NCBI GenBank assembly: GCA_948150685.1
Contig: OX411309.1
Location: forward strand, 147,920,602-147,984,601
DNA: 64,000 nucleotides
Origin: Rhaphigaster nebulosa
Lineage: Eukaryota > Arthropoda > Insecta > Hemiptera > Pentatomidae
Direction of reading: 5' to 3'
The notes under the pieces are model-generated. The model searched no databases. It was not told the DNA's origin and saw only the letters and a program-made list of their open reading frames with translations. Position numbers and translations under genes: made by a program. Shown piece after piece: positions 1-11,551 of the stretch. The first letter of the stretch is position 1. Each line of letters opens with the position of its first letter.

Positions 1-388
1 AGGGTGGGGTAAGACGCTAAAACCCTCTATTTTAGAAAATCTTCTTTTGATTAAGAGTGAACGATGGACAGGAGCATTGCCTTGTTTAAACACCATTCTA
101 ATATGATTAATTTTAAAACTCTCTATGCTCTTTCGAATTGTTCGCAGTAAAGCTAAACGCCAGTAATTCTGCCATCTGGAAACAGAACAAAATGCAAAAC
201 ATCCTCATAATTCCACCAAACGCAAAGCATTACCTTCAAGACAATTGTTCCCAGAATTGAACCACCTGAACTAAAACGCTACTGTATTACGATCCTTCCA
301 CAAATTTTCTCAAAAGCTGGTTTCGCATTTAATCCTTTTTCCAGTAATGCCTCAGAAGAGCACGAATTACAATTTTTTCTTCCAGCAT
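1..388 (-). pseudogene. mariner transposase remnant (copy A)
   Basis: Minus-strand reading gives recognisable pieces of a mariner (IS630/Tc1/mariner superfamily, DD34D type) transposase. A start Met at 386-388 opens EEKIVIRALLRHYWKK, typical of the N-terminal helix-turn-helix region. A frameshift follows, then GLNAKPAFEKICGR at about 300-340. The reading then jumps to VMLCVWW at about 211-236, LYCEQF near 140, and QGNAPVH at about 62-84, where the family has an HDNAPAH-like motif carrying the second catalytic Asp. VLPHP lies at the window edge. The segment with the first catalytic Asp (GDEKW-like) is missing. Deletion, frameshifts and the Asp-to-Gly change show that this copy cannot make active transposase. 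Confidence 0.75.
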
Positions 389-471
389 TATAAGTGAAAT
401 TTATAAATGGAATGAAAGGTAGAGACGGTTGGTATACATAATTAAATAAAGGATTAGTCAAAGTAAACAAC

Positions 472-993
472 GGTACAACTTTACAAGAGGGGCGCGTTAT
501 CACTGGTTCCTCTCGAACTTATCCGAAGGTCGCCGAACTAGCACACTCTAGCGCCATTTGTGCTAACCAACTGCTTTGTATTATATTGTAACATTCGTAT
601 TCATTGCAATTATTAGAATTATTACTGCCTTAATTACATATTATTTAAAATTGTTAATGCTGTCGACTTCCGCTGATCTGGGGAAGTTGTAGTAATAATT
701 TAAAGGAGTGATAATTGAAATTTCGTTAAGAACCCGATCTCAACTGAAAAGGAACTTTTGGGGTTTGTTTATCTCTTGAGCGAGCGTACCGAGCGAAAGT
801 CGACAGCTGTGATCTAAAGCAGTAATAATTGACTTAATGAGCTGAAATCGACATCACTAATAATTTTAAATAATATCTAATTAAAGCAAAGCAGTTAGTT
901 CCCACAAATGACGCTAGATTATGCTAGTCCGGCGACCTTCGGGTAAGCTCCTGAGGAACCAGTGATTGCGCGCCCCACTTGTAAAGTGGTACC
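472..993. mobile_element. 522-bp foldback element with 8-bp target duplication
   Basis: The ends are inverted copies of each other: GGTACAACTTTACAAG on the left and, reverse-complemented, GGTACCACTTTACAAG on the right. The similarity continues through GGGGCGCG, CACTGGTTCC and CGAAGGTCGCC for about 200 bp per arm (roughly 472-680 and 790-993). The flanks carry the same 8 bp, TAAACAAC, at 464-471 and 994-1001. It sits inside mariner copy A. An 8-bp duplication suits hAT or P superfamily transposases, but the ends do not let me choose. No coding potential is seen. Confidence 0.8.
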
Positions 994-1098
994 TAAACAA
1001 CCATTATGAATTGTTTACATCAGTGTTGAATAAGAATTCAAATGGAGACTTTAATGTCAGCAATGAATTATTGCACAAAGACTTTTATAAAAACCTAG

Positions 1099-2565
1099 TA
1101 TATCAGGTTTAGATGATCTAATAAATAGTATTTCAAGTTTCATTTCTGCAATATTGATAAACGAGGACCTCGATACAACGTGATAATAATGAGCAGGGTC
1201 TTTGTGAGGCGATAGTGTTGTGTTCAGAATGTCTTAGCTGCAGTGGTAATTATTAAGTAGGATACCGATGTTAGTTCCGGTCATAGAAATCCTTTTTATT
1301 TAGGAAATAGCGATATTTGTTCCATTTACAATTTAAAAGTGTAAAATAAATTATGTCACGAAAAAAAAATGTCGACTAATTAAGTACTATAATTTAGATA
1401 TTTTTTAAATTACTCGGTCAATTATATACGATTTAAATTCAAGGTAGATTTGAATTAATCCTGAGCAGGATATTTTAATATTCGCCTCGATTTCTGATGC
1501 TTGTTAATCTGTCAATCTTTTGATTTAAAATAAAATAGCTGTCGTTCATTAAAATTAAATCAGGACCTGTCTACTGCTTTCATCCCTCGGGATTTCAGGT
1601 GTTTACTTCGAGTTGACAAACCAGTTGGACTTTGTTAATGATTTACCTCAACCGAATGCATAATCAGGTCCTCGCTTGAATTATTCTATCTATCGAGGTA
1701 TAATCACAATATATTATTCGATACTGGAGGGAATTGCGTTTTAATAGGAACTTTTCCGCCCTTTTTTAAGAGATTTTATTGCAGAAATAAATTAAATTGA
1801 TAAAAATAAATTAATAACCAGGAAAAGATAAAATATTTTCTTTTATTACTTACATTTCTGAAACGAAACAGTTTTATGTTACGATAATTTTTTTTTTTTT
1901 TAAGTAAAATATTAATTATTAAACAAAAAAGGTATATTAAATATCCAGTTTAAAATATATTGAATATCGTCGACTTTCATATATTTCAATCTGATACGAT
2001 ATGATTTCAATCTTAAACTGGCCAAGTAAAATTTTACTATTTCGAGATATAGGGTTTATATGGTTACATGATATGGTTATATAATGAGAACAATACGATT
2101 ATATTATATATATTAATTGTATGGTTGTTTTAATTTTTGTACCTGATGGCAATTACTCTGTTGTTATTTTTTCTGAACAGTTTTATGATTATTAGCTTTA
2201 AAGATTTATAAAATTGATTACTTGCTCTGTTTTAGCTGTATACCGGAGATATATTAAAATCAAAGTTGTATTAGTGGCTGAGGAAATTAATTTCATATTT
2301 TATGAAATATGTTTCATATTTTTCCTAAATGATGGCGTCTGGCTGGATGGATTTCCAAAAATAAATATGATTTATGACTAAGAAGTATGAATTTAATCTT
2401 TTAACGCTAAAAAACCTAACTGAACATATTCGCGTAGAACTTGATCGAAAAATAAATAGACAATATTTGCTACAGTTTATTAATTAAAAGATTTTTTTGT
2501 CTGTGATCGTGCAGCAAAATTTAAGTACATTAAGGATATGAGAAATAAAAACTGACATTGTATAA
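1099..2565. other. AT-rich stretch without recognised gene
   Basis: No coding pattern, RNA gene or long repeat recognised. A short inverted pair built on CAGGACCTG/CAGGTCCT lies near 1560 and 1665, and the sequence between is slightly GC-richer than its surroundings. Poly-A and poly-T tracts are common. Confidence 0.5.
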
Positions 2566-2760
2566 ATGAGATTAGGGATTGGTACATTATTTACCACTTC
2601 TATAATTTTTTTTTTATTGAAAACTAGTTTCGAATGTTATACATTCATCTTTAGTTTTAAAAACACTCAAACATTCAAAAATAAGCAATTCAAAATACAG
2701 TTTGGTATTATTATGCATACTAAATTAAATGTAATATTACTATATATTAATATATTACTA
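2566..2760 (+). repeat. Family F element, left-arm fragment (F1)
   Basis: Begins ATTAGGGATTGGTACATTA, then runs through TTGAAAACTAGTTTCGAATG and AAGCAATTCAAAATACAG. It matches the left arm of the fuller copies at 21286, 30487 and 42146. Only this arm is present; the inverted right arm is missing. An 86-codon open frame starting at 2566 is a by-product of the repeat. Confidence 0.7.
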
Positions 2761-3375
2761 GGACGTCAACGGAATATAAATGAAAATACAGGCGAGATAA
2801 CAAAACAAGGAATGGCACAATTTTAAAATCCATCTAAAATATGAATTAAAAAATTAAACTGTATTGTAAAAATAACAATTTTTCGAAAATATTATTTTAT
2901 TTTAACATAATATTTACATCCATTAAATGTGCAAAGACGTCTTCCGAAAATTCTGCATTTTTTATTTAACGGAATGGAGGAAAATTAACGACTTTTCTTG
3001 AATAAACAAATAAAATCCCATAGGATTTTCTTCATATTTAAAAGGTGTTTCTTTCTTAAAATTTTTCACTTATTTTTATGTTAATAATTTGGTGTGATTC
3101 ATAAATTAATTGAAAGTGTCAGCGCCTACCACCTTCACCATATAACTATCCTATACGAATATTTAAATATGAATTCATTACCTTTTTTTTCTTAATTTTT
3201 TTAAAATTTCGAAACATTGAGAGCAAATATGAGAAAGATTTTCTAATGACTTCTATTTTACAAAACTCTGAACTGAGAAGTTAGTATATGTGGGTAGATA
3301 ATAATTTTAAAAATGTAAAATTTTATTTATTAAGAGTTGTAGTCTAGTGACAAGAGCGTTTCTTATAATAAGTAG

Positions 3376-3584
3376 TAGAGATGGGCTAAAAGTACTCTTG
3401 AGTAACGGGTAACGAGTATTTTACTCGAATACTCTCACTAGCCGGGATTAGATACGACTGGGAATTGACAGGGCAGGTCAGTCTTCACCACCCCTTCCAT
3501 CCCTAGTCGTATCTAATCCTAGTGAGAGTATTCGAATAAAATACTCGGTACTCGTTACTCAAGAGTACTTTTAGCCCATCTCTA
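3376..3584. repeat. 209-bp near-perfect hairpin element
   Basis: Two arms of about 80 bp are inverted copies. They start TAGAGATGGGCTAAAAGTAC, continue through GAGTAAC and ACTCGAATACTCTCACTAG, and end GATTAGATACGACT, around a loop of about 45 bp. The left arm has small insertions relative to the right. The TAGAGATGGGC tip resembles hAT-type termini, but I could not find a matching 8-bp target duplication. Confidence 0.8.
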
Positions 3585-3589
3585 GTAAA

Positions 3590-4285
3590 TATTAAAGGAA
3601 AATTAGATAAAATCAACAACAGAATTTTTATATTCATGAAACTTTGGTCATAACTATGTCATGGTAGTAAGAATCGAAATCGAAATCTCGAGTCCGCCCA
3701 AATTTTCCAGGGGACAACCGTTGTTTCGTGTTTTTTTTTTAGGTGTCACTTTTTTTTGTTGAATATTAAGTGATCATTAAAATACTATCCACGGTAATTA
3801 GGTTCCGATTGTACCATCGTTAAGTATCAAAATAGTTTGGCTTAACTAAATCCATTGTAAAGTTGGATTTCGTGGGGACTAACAGCGATAAGTTTTATTT
3901 TATTTTTTTTAAATCACTCTTTACTTGTGAAAGTTTTTCTCATTTCCGTGACTTACGGGACACCTTGTATATAGTTCAGCCGGATAGTGTAATTTTAGTG
4001 TTGTTTTTTCACATAAAATCATAAATACTTCTAAAGTATTGATTTTATCGTCATTGGAATGGTCTCATTCTCAAGATAACAAAATGAAACGAAACCTTAC
4101 TTCACTTAATTTGTGCCAATTATTTTGCGAATATCACGTCTCCCATTTCGAGCCTCCTCCCTCCTCCCCCTAGTGGTGGGTTGTCTCCCGGAAATTCAGA
4201 CGGCCCCTGTAGATTTCGATTCTTACTAAGTTATGATCAATGTTTCATGAATGTACAAATTTTGTTGTTTATTCTTTAATTTGGA
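3590..4285. repeat. ~0.7-kb element with ~130-bp inverted ends
   Basis: Left arm about 3590-3730, right arm about 4160-4285 (inverted). Shared landmarks are ATTCATGAAAC, TCATAACT, TAGTAAGAATCGAAATC and a GGGACAACC-like run. The arms are diverged and the interior is not coding. The interior holds ACGGGACACCTTGTATA near 3956, which resembles a Tc1/mariner-type terminus. Confidence 0.6.
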
Positions 4286-4447
4286 CTTATTTTTCTTGAA
4301 CTATATTGAACCCAGTTAGATTCCAATCTAAACCTATTGGATATTTTCTCTTAAACAAAAATTAGTGAATTTTGTCGTGGTGGGAACAATGATTTGATAT
4401 TAACATTTAATGTTATATTAGTATTTTTAAATTTTCAGATTAATGAT

Positions 4448-4520
4448 TGATCTTTTATTTATTTTTTACAGGTGAGTTATCTGATAAGAATTGTTTCGAA
4501 GAACGAGGATTGGTGAGTCA
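4448..4520 (+). promoter_or_regulatory. Candidate recursive splice site 1 (ratchet point)
   Basis: A pyrimidine-rich run (TCTTTTATTTATTTTTTACAG) ends in AG at 4470-4471 and is followed immediately by GTGAGT at 4472. This is a 3' splice site fused to a 5' splice site with no exon between. A second GTGAGT starts at 4512, which would define a 41-nt recursive exon. The same arrangement occurs at 50,459. This is the form of ratchet points known in long Drosophila introns and of recursive exons in vertebrates. The function is inferred; the motif is seen. Confidence 0.45.
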
Positions 4521-4608
4521 TTTTAAAGATTATTTATATTTGTTCTGTTTCGACTATATTCCTACTTAGACTATATTATATAATTTATTTTTAATATTAG
4601 GTATACTA

Positions 4609-5451
4609 CTAGGATGCTACAAAAGTCCTTGTGCATTAACACAACCCTTAATTCCAACGCTCATAATTAATCCTATAAGAATGTTTTTGTTCCTACTATT
4701 TATGTCAATGTTTACTTTGACTAATTATTTAATTCATTGTAACTTGAGTTGACTTTATGGATTCATTTTCATTTTTAGAACGCACGTGGAATGTCAGAAG
4801 AAAAAATCGTGATTCGCTATCTTTTGAAACATTACTGGAAAAAAAAGGTTTAAGCGCAAAGGCGCCAACCGAAGAAATTTGTGCCATAGAAGGAGAGACA
4901 ATTATCCACCGAAATGCTGCCGCTTGAACCAGGACCCACATGCAACTACTCGTGATTTACCGGCTACAGTAGGGACTCAAACCTTTACTGTGAACAGCTA
5001 GAAAGAGTTTATGCAGTTTTGAGTGCAAAGTATCCCACTTCGATCAAAAGGAACCAAGGCATTTTGCAACAATACATGTTGCAATGCCCCTGCACATTCT
5101 CGTTTGATCAAGGAAAAATTATCGGAACTGCAAGGAGTAAACGTTTTGCCTCATCCCTCGTATATAGTCCAGACATTGCACCATCAGATTATGGTTTGTT
5201 TAGTTAAAATAGCTCATTTTTTAAAAGGTCGAATCCTTTATAATTACGAGGACGTATGGATGTGAAGAGTTCTTTGCCTCAAAATCAAATGATTGGTACC
5301 GGCATAAAATCCAATTATCTTTATTAGAAAGATGGGAGAAAGTATTTGAAAACAATGGACTTTACATTGAAAAGTATTATTCAATAATGTTTAAAATTTT
5401 TAATCTGAAATAAAGCTATACTAATGCACAAGGACTTTTGTAACAATCTAG
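4609..5451 (+). mobile_element. mariner-like element, copy B (internally deleted)
   Basis: An 843-bp element with terminal repeats of about 30 bp. The left begins CTAGGATGCTACAAAAGTCC and the right, reverse-complemented, begins CTAGATTGTTACAAAAGTCC. Both ends are flanked by TA (4607-4608 and 5452-5453), the mariner target site. Full-length mariners are about 1.3 kb, so roughly a third is missing. It belongs to the same family as the copies at 1-1098 and 61912-62730. Confidence 0.85.
4791..5265 (+). pseudogene. mariner transposase pseudogene (copy B)
   Basis: ATG at 4791 opens MSEEKIVIRYLLKHYWKK, then AKAPTEEICA, a degraded helix-turn-helix region. NQDPHATTRDL near 4925-4955 belongs to the linker. 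The reading then jumps to LYCEQLERVYAVL at about 4990-5025, so the segment with the first catalytic Asp is gone. An APAH remnant of the second catalytic motif is near 5082-5102, and YSPDIAPSDYGLF, the third catalytic motif of DD34D mariners, is at about 5162-5203. Several frameshifts separate these pieces. The copy is dead as a gene but keeps both ends, so it could have been moved by a transposase supplied elsewhere. Confidence 0.8.
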
Positions 5452-5453
5452 TA

Positions 5454-8420
5454 TTTAAGACTTCTCGGTTTTAAGAGCTAAGAAATCATAAAAATATATG
5501 CCCCATTTTAAAATCATTTAACAATGATAGTATAATTTAATAATAATCACTCATGTAAAGTTTCATATATAATATCACTAGTAGAATTTTTACTATTTTT
5601 TATTTACAGCAGAATTTATTCAAACCTCTCTTGCCATCTTTTCTCCGAAAGTTTAAATTATCGAGTCAAATTCAATGTCAATGTTCTTACTAACCTAGAT
5701 TCAATATACAACATTTTCCTTTATCTTTAAACTATTAACAATATACATGTTCATAAATTAAGCTTCGTAGAGGATGATAAAAGTACGTGATATAATTAGT
5801 GTATGATTTTTTTTTATTATTAAACTCTTATCAGAAGCACGAGTCCCGGGGATTTGCTTCCCTTCCCTTTCCACTCCCTGCGGGTCTGTGTTTATGTTAA
5901 TATAATTTGCATTATTTTATTTTTTCTTTAAATATATATTTATTACATTGTTTTTTATCCGTATCTTTTTATTTAGTTATTATTTATTGTCCTGTTTTTG
6001 ATACTTTGGTTTGCGTTTCTAAAATGTGAACATTTGATTAGTTTTCGATTTTTGTTCTTGTTTTTTTGTTTTTTCATGTATAAAAAAAAAAGAAGTGAAA
6101 GCGTTATTTTAAATTATAAAATGGTTGAGAGTCACCGGAAAAGAATAAGAGAATATTAATAAGGGATAAAATAAGGGATAGATTAGAGAGTAATAGAAGG
6201 TCCATAGGAAACAAAGTGGGGAGAAAAAAAGACAGATATTATACGGGTAATGTAGTGATAATTATGTGTTAAGAGCTAAAATGAAAGAAAAAAAATGTTA
6301 TGAATATTATGTATATTATTATTGTATGTCTAGCTATAGATTGATTAGTTTGCTATGTATGCAGCAACCCGAGGTATTTGGGCAGCATTGCTGTAAAAAA
6401 AAGCATTTCTCTCTCTAGCAAGGGTTTAAAAGCACTTATGATTAATTCAAATCCTACCTCATAACATTAAATGTTTCTTGGCAGATTTTTTGCTTTTTAT
6501 TTAATATTTTACTTAAATGTGAAGCATCCTAACTCGCTACACTAATTTATTTCTTGAAAGGAAATTAGTAGGTTTTATCACTATGAGAACTGTGCTTATT
6601 CTTGGGTTTTCTCAACTCTTGATACCTGCCATTCTTCAGAACATTAATTGGACGGTTGCAACACTGTGCTAACCATTCTGCGAATCACACCTCTATCAAT
6701 ACCTGCCCTAGATCTTTTAAAGACTTATTGCGAAACTAATTTTTATGCTTTAAGGAAATAGAATAATTAGTGGAAAATATCGTGTTTGGTTTTATTTGAA
6801 ATTGCTACCATAAATGGGCGATCGTAAAATATTTTGCAAGTCTACTATGCAACCATGACACTATTTCCAAACGTGAGCTGTCCTTTTTAAAACTAATTTC
6901 TCTGTTTATGACAACAGGTAAATTGATAACTTTGCATATTCTTAAGATATTCTGCGCAATTGCATTTGCACGAGCAAACTCAGGTGTGACGCAATTGTGC
7001 CTTGGCCAGTTCCAGCGAGGTCTTACCTGATCTTGAGTGACGTCCTATCAATGAAATAAAACTGCTTGCAAATGCTTAGTTAATTTTCAATTTATATGCA
7101 AGTTATAGCTGTAGCTCTCTATTATTGAATTATGAAAATATTTTATTAGATGTATGTTCAAATTACTTACCCACTTTACTTTCATATTAAGTTTGATGAT
7201 AACAGTTAAGAAAAATACGACATTCTATGAAAAACCACCCAAAAGCTAGAACTTCATCATCTGAAACCCAATGACTATTTGATTGAATTTTTTTTTTACA
7301 CAAACAGAGATGAAAAAAAAAAAAAATTAAAAAATTAAATTTTTATATGAAATAGTTCATTACTTTTTTTTTTTATCCTACTTTATTATTTTTACAATTG
7401 TCGCTAATTAAGTACCTCAGAACCGAGCCGTACTCAAAAGTTTTTTAAATTTATTAGTTAACGTTGATAAAATATCTGATGTGGACAACACATGACTTCC
7501 TTGTACTCCTATTAAACTATAAATCGTTGGCTCAAAAAGTGATCCTCAATTTGGTTACTAATTTCCGAAAATTGTAATATCTCAAAAACGAGACTCGGCG
7601 TCGCGACACCCATCTATTGACACACACACATACTCTTGTTTCTGGAGGTTTCATTCCGTTATATATGTCCTTTTTTTTCAGTAGGTAACTATTTTCCAAG
7701 AGATTTCTTCGTGTTTCGTGACAACATTAAAACTGTTGTAAGAGTGTTAGGGTTAGGTTCATTAAGTAATCCAATTACAAAAGGAAAAATCAATGTATTT
7801 AAAAACTTTTAACTAAAACTACTTGCACATAATAAATATAAATTAAAAAACAAACTAAGCATGCTTCTGATTTGGCTATACAAATTGACTAAATTAACTA
7901 TACTAAAGAAACAAATAATAAAATGTAAATAAACCTTCTTTTCCGTTGCGCAACCAATTCATTAACAATTATACAATAAAAAAAATAAACAGACTATCCT
8001 ACTATTTCTCTCAGCAACTACCACTACTAGCGAAACTAAAATAAATGTATAAAAATTGAGCAAGCACGTTACACCGGCAATCACACACAGAAAGATAACC
8101 TTAACATAACCAACGTGATAAGAAGCCCCCAGCTGTAAGTGTCTTAGACGGTGTTATTACAGGGTGGCTGTGGCTAACACTGTCAATATCACTAGATAAA
8201 GCATTAGAAATCGACAGTTTCTAAATTTTAAGCGGAAGAATCCACTTAACTTATATCTTATTCTCCTGCTGCAGACTTGTTCATCGCACAAATGGGGAGG
8301 AAAACCAGTATTATATGCTCAATATTAACACTTAAAATAAGTAATAAAAATGTTTAATTAGAGTATAAACAAAATCGCGTTTGTAACCTTTATTACCGAA
8401 CCATATGATTTCTACATTTA
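5454..8420. other. Unassigned AT-rich region
   Basis: No gene or long repeat recognised. Slightly GC-richer patches at about 5840-5890, 6650-6720 and 6960-7050 contain no convincing frame. The rest is poly-A/T-rich. Confidence 0.4.
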
Positions 8421-9030
8421 ATTTTAATATAATTTTTGATGTAAGTTTATTATGACCTTCAAGTAAAGTACCCTTTTCGGCTCACCAATTTTAACCAAAA
8501 TCTAGAAAATACATTCATATTGATATAAAAGTCCTATTTACTAAATTTTAAATGTTTTACATTATATTTTAATATAATTTTTGATGAAAGTCTAATATGA
8601 CCTTCAAATAAAGTACCTCTTCCGGTTTTCAAATTTAGACCAAAATCTAGTATGTTATTTAAATCACTATATCAGGTATAAATACTAAATTTGAGAAGTT
8701 TTGCATAATATTTTAATATCATTTTTGATGGAAATCAATTATGACCTTCAAGTAAAGTACCACTTCCGGTGATTAAGCAGTGACCAAAAAGGGAGGTTCA
8801 CAACTAGATTTTACAGCAATCCTAAATACAAAATTTCATTTTTCTACGGCTAACCGTTTTTGAGTTATGCGAAATACGAACGAACGTACGTACGTACGTA
8901 CAGACGACACGACGAAACTAGTCAAAATGGATTCAGGGATGGTCAAAATAGATATTTCCGTTGAAATCTAAAAACCGAAAATTTTCGCGATTACAATACT
9001 TCCTTTACTTCGTACAAGGAAGTAAAAATG
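8421..9030 (+). repeat. Three ~144-bp tandem units plus conserved tail
   Basis: Units start at 8421, 8566 and 8710 (periods 145 and 144), each opening ATTTTAATAT and carrying TATGACCTTCAA(G/A)TAAAGTACC and a TTCCGG-like core. The third unit runs into a tail with TTTTTGAGTTATGCG, repeated ACGT (8880-8900), CAAAATGGATTCAGGGATGG and a closing hairpin, ACTTCC...GGAAGT, at about 8998-9025. The tail looks like a fixed transposon end. I could not assign the class. Confidence 0.7.
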
Positions 9031-9296
9031 CTGCATATTATTACACAATATTTTATTATTTCCGAATAGTTATATATAAAAAATATATAGTGCGTCCATT
9101 CATACGAATGTCTTTATCGGTTTGCGTTAAAGTCCAGTATAAAATATCTTTGCTATATCTTCTCTAATATTAGCGAATATCTTCTTGCTTGCATATCTTC
9201 GCATCTGCAACCGGGAGTTGTATAGTTTTCAAGGAATATGTGCAGTATAACATACTTTATAACACATGTCTACAAATTTCAATACGCTCTGTCTCG

Positions 9297-9660
9297 GTCG
9301 ATTACAAAGGCTCATTATTGAACATAATAAACCAGCAGCATTTCTGTAGGTTTTTTTATTTCATATTTTTTTTTTTTGGTTGGCTTTGGTTTACTGATTC
9401 CAAAACACTGTATTTTTCTCTTTCTTCATAAATGGAGCATATAAAATTTCCAATCGCCCGTCATTTTGAAACGAAATGGTCAATGGTAATATCGAGTTCC
9501 AAGGATCATTCTGGAGTGACCAGTAAATTTGGTGTTAAATCTAAAAACAAATCGGCCCAGTTGTTTCGGTGAAAAGTTAAACTTGAAACGTAAAACCTCT
9601 AATTTTGAGAGGATTAATTTTTTTTTCTTTCTCTATTACAAAGATTCATAATTAAAAATA
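9297..9660 (+). repeat. Family K dispersed repeat, copy 1
   Basis: Shares GGTCGATTACAAAGG...AATAATAAACC, a GATTCCAAA block, and ATCGAGTTCCAAGGATCATT with 55503-55780. A second partial unit follows (GAAACGTAAAACCTC at about 9587, then ATTACAAAGATTCAT), so the unit may be tandem here. Non-coding. Confidence 0.65.
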
Positions 9661-10259
9661 ATAAACAAAAAATACAAAAGTTAATGTTGTTCAGTCATGT
9701 ATTTAACAATATTTTTATTACTTTTTTAAACACACGGAAATATCAATACAATAAAGATGTAAAAATATTACAACACATTTAGAACGAAGATATTTAAGAT
9801 CATTAGTTAAGTTCAAAACAGAAAACAACTTCCTTTCCTTAATCGTCTAAAGTTTTTAATAGCCACTTCATTTTTACTTTAAAAAAATATGAATTTAAGT
9901 ATAAAATAAAATTGAAAAAAAAAAAATTAGTTGTGAATCCTTTGTTTAAAAAAATATATCTTTGAATCATACCTGACTTGAATAAGTTACCGCGGTTCGT
10001 TAGTTCGCCTTACTGATATTATTGGTAAATATCAATGCAATTTAATTTAAAATTAAAATTACATAATAATCAGGAACTAAAGTCATTATGAAGAGTGTAA
10101 TAAATGTTTTTCCCACGTCGACTCTCAAGGTTGATTATGCAATGCATCAACTTTCTATTCTAAGCTGATTTTACGTTATTTATTTCGCGGTAATTTAAAT
10201 TTGGAATTTGTGAGGGTGTGTAAATATACGAAAAAAAAATTAAACTTCTGGATTTAATA
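9661..10259. other. AT-rich spacer
   Basis: No feature recognised between the family K repeat and the 2.18-kb tandem duplication. Confidence 0.5.
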
Positions 10260-11203
10260 ATAAAAGTTCATTTTTCACCAGTTTACTTATTTCTGCATCG
10301 TTTTACAATTATTGCCGATAACCTTTTGAGAACTGGGTAAAAAATTATTATACTTATATTTAGATAATATAAGAATAATAATATAAGAATATAGGCTTGG
10401 GCTGTATGTTCTTAGGAAGTTAACTCGAACGATTCACTTTATTAAAGAATTCTTTGATGACAATAAAGAAACCAATCATACATCAAAATTTTAATTATAA
10501 AAGGCAAACAGAATAGTATTCCGCCACGTTGGGCTTTGGTGTATATTATAGTTAGCCAAAACATCCGTAACAACATCAGCTTTATATTTTTAATAATAAT
10601 TTTGTATCCAATTTTCATATTTATCCTTAACGCCCAATTTGGCGATTCTGGACACTTAAATGTTTACTTGTCTTCTTATTATTAAATACCCCCCAAAAAA
10701 ATCTGCGTACGCGTCTCTAAAAAGGCAATCAATAAGAAATATCGTCTCACTCTAAGACATCCACGCACTGAAAGAGATTTTCTCAAAAAGCATCTAACTT
10801 ATTTTGTATTTATTATATTTCTTTTCTTTTTATTATTTGATTTATTTCTATAAATTTTCGGTTCATTTTTGGTAGTTATGTCTGTGCAATTTCTGTTTTC
10901 TGTTGATCAGCTGTTTTTAATATGGCCTTTCCTAACGGTTGTGTTACCTCCCTTTTCTTTTGGTATATGCGTGGCTGTCTTGGCGTGAGATATCGTCTCT
11001 TATTTAAAAGTCTTTTTAGACTGTTGATGTGAGATGTGCTGCATTTTGTTTGCGTATATCTGATGTTCTTTTTTGTTTCTTGCCTTAAGATGTATGAGCT
11101 GTCGATACGTCGACTGGTTGTTTGTTAACCGGTATTTTAATGACTTAAAGCTTCGTGTGTGGAATGTTCCATTTATGTCCTAACAATTGTTTAACGTATT
11201 TTA

Positions 11204-11492
11204 TTTATTTAATTATTTTGCCAGCTTAGAGTCTTCAAAATTATTTTATTATAAGATCAACCTCATTCTAAAGTCATACGAGACGTTTCGGCATCATACC
11301 ATTTTCAATTTTTTCGGCATCAATAATAATGTCCACTAATTTATACAATGTTTTTCTAATTATATTCAATAACTTTTTAAACACTTACATACATTTATCT
11401 ACTGACCTTTTTTCATTTATATAATTATTAATATTCATTTGACTTTTGAATATAGTCCAATTTTGATACATTTTTGCCTCTTTATTTTTTCT

Positions 11493-11551
<59 letters not shown>

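Larger units (their letters stand above)
1..1098 (-). mobile_element. mariner-like element, copy A, split by a foldback insertion
   Basis: A decayed mariner on the minus strand that runs off the left edge of the window. Its 5' terminal repeat is at about 1069-1098 and ends ...ACCTAG next to TA, matching the terminal repeats of the copies at 4609 and 61912. The 5' leader resumes at about 435-463, beyond an unrelated element at 472-993. Transposase remnants fill 1-388. Removing the insertion and one copy of its target duplication brings the two leader halves together, so the foldback element landed in an existing mariner. The other end of the mariner lies outside the window. Confidence 0.75.

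Noticed and set aside
2566..2826. 86-codon open frame
   Set aside because: It lies inside family F fragment F1, and the frame is not kept in other copies.
3945..3972. ACGGGACACCTTGTATA as a Tc1/mariner-type terminus like that at 63567
   Set aside because: No partner terminus or transposase nearby; it lies inside another foldback element.
8880..8900. ACGT repeat as a regulatory palindrome array
   Set aside because: It is a fixed part of the repeat tail that ends near 9030.
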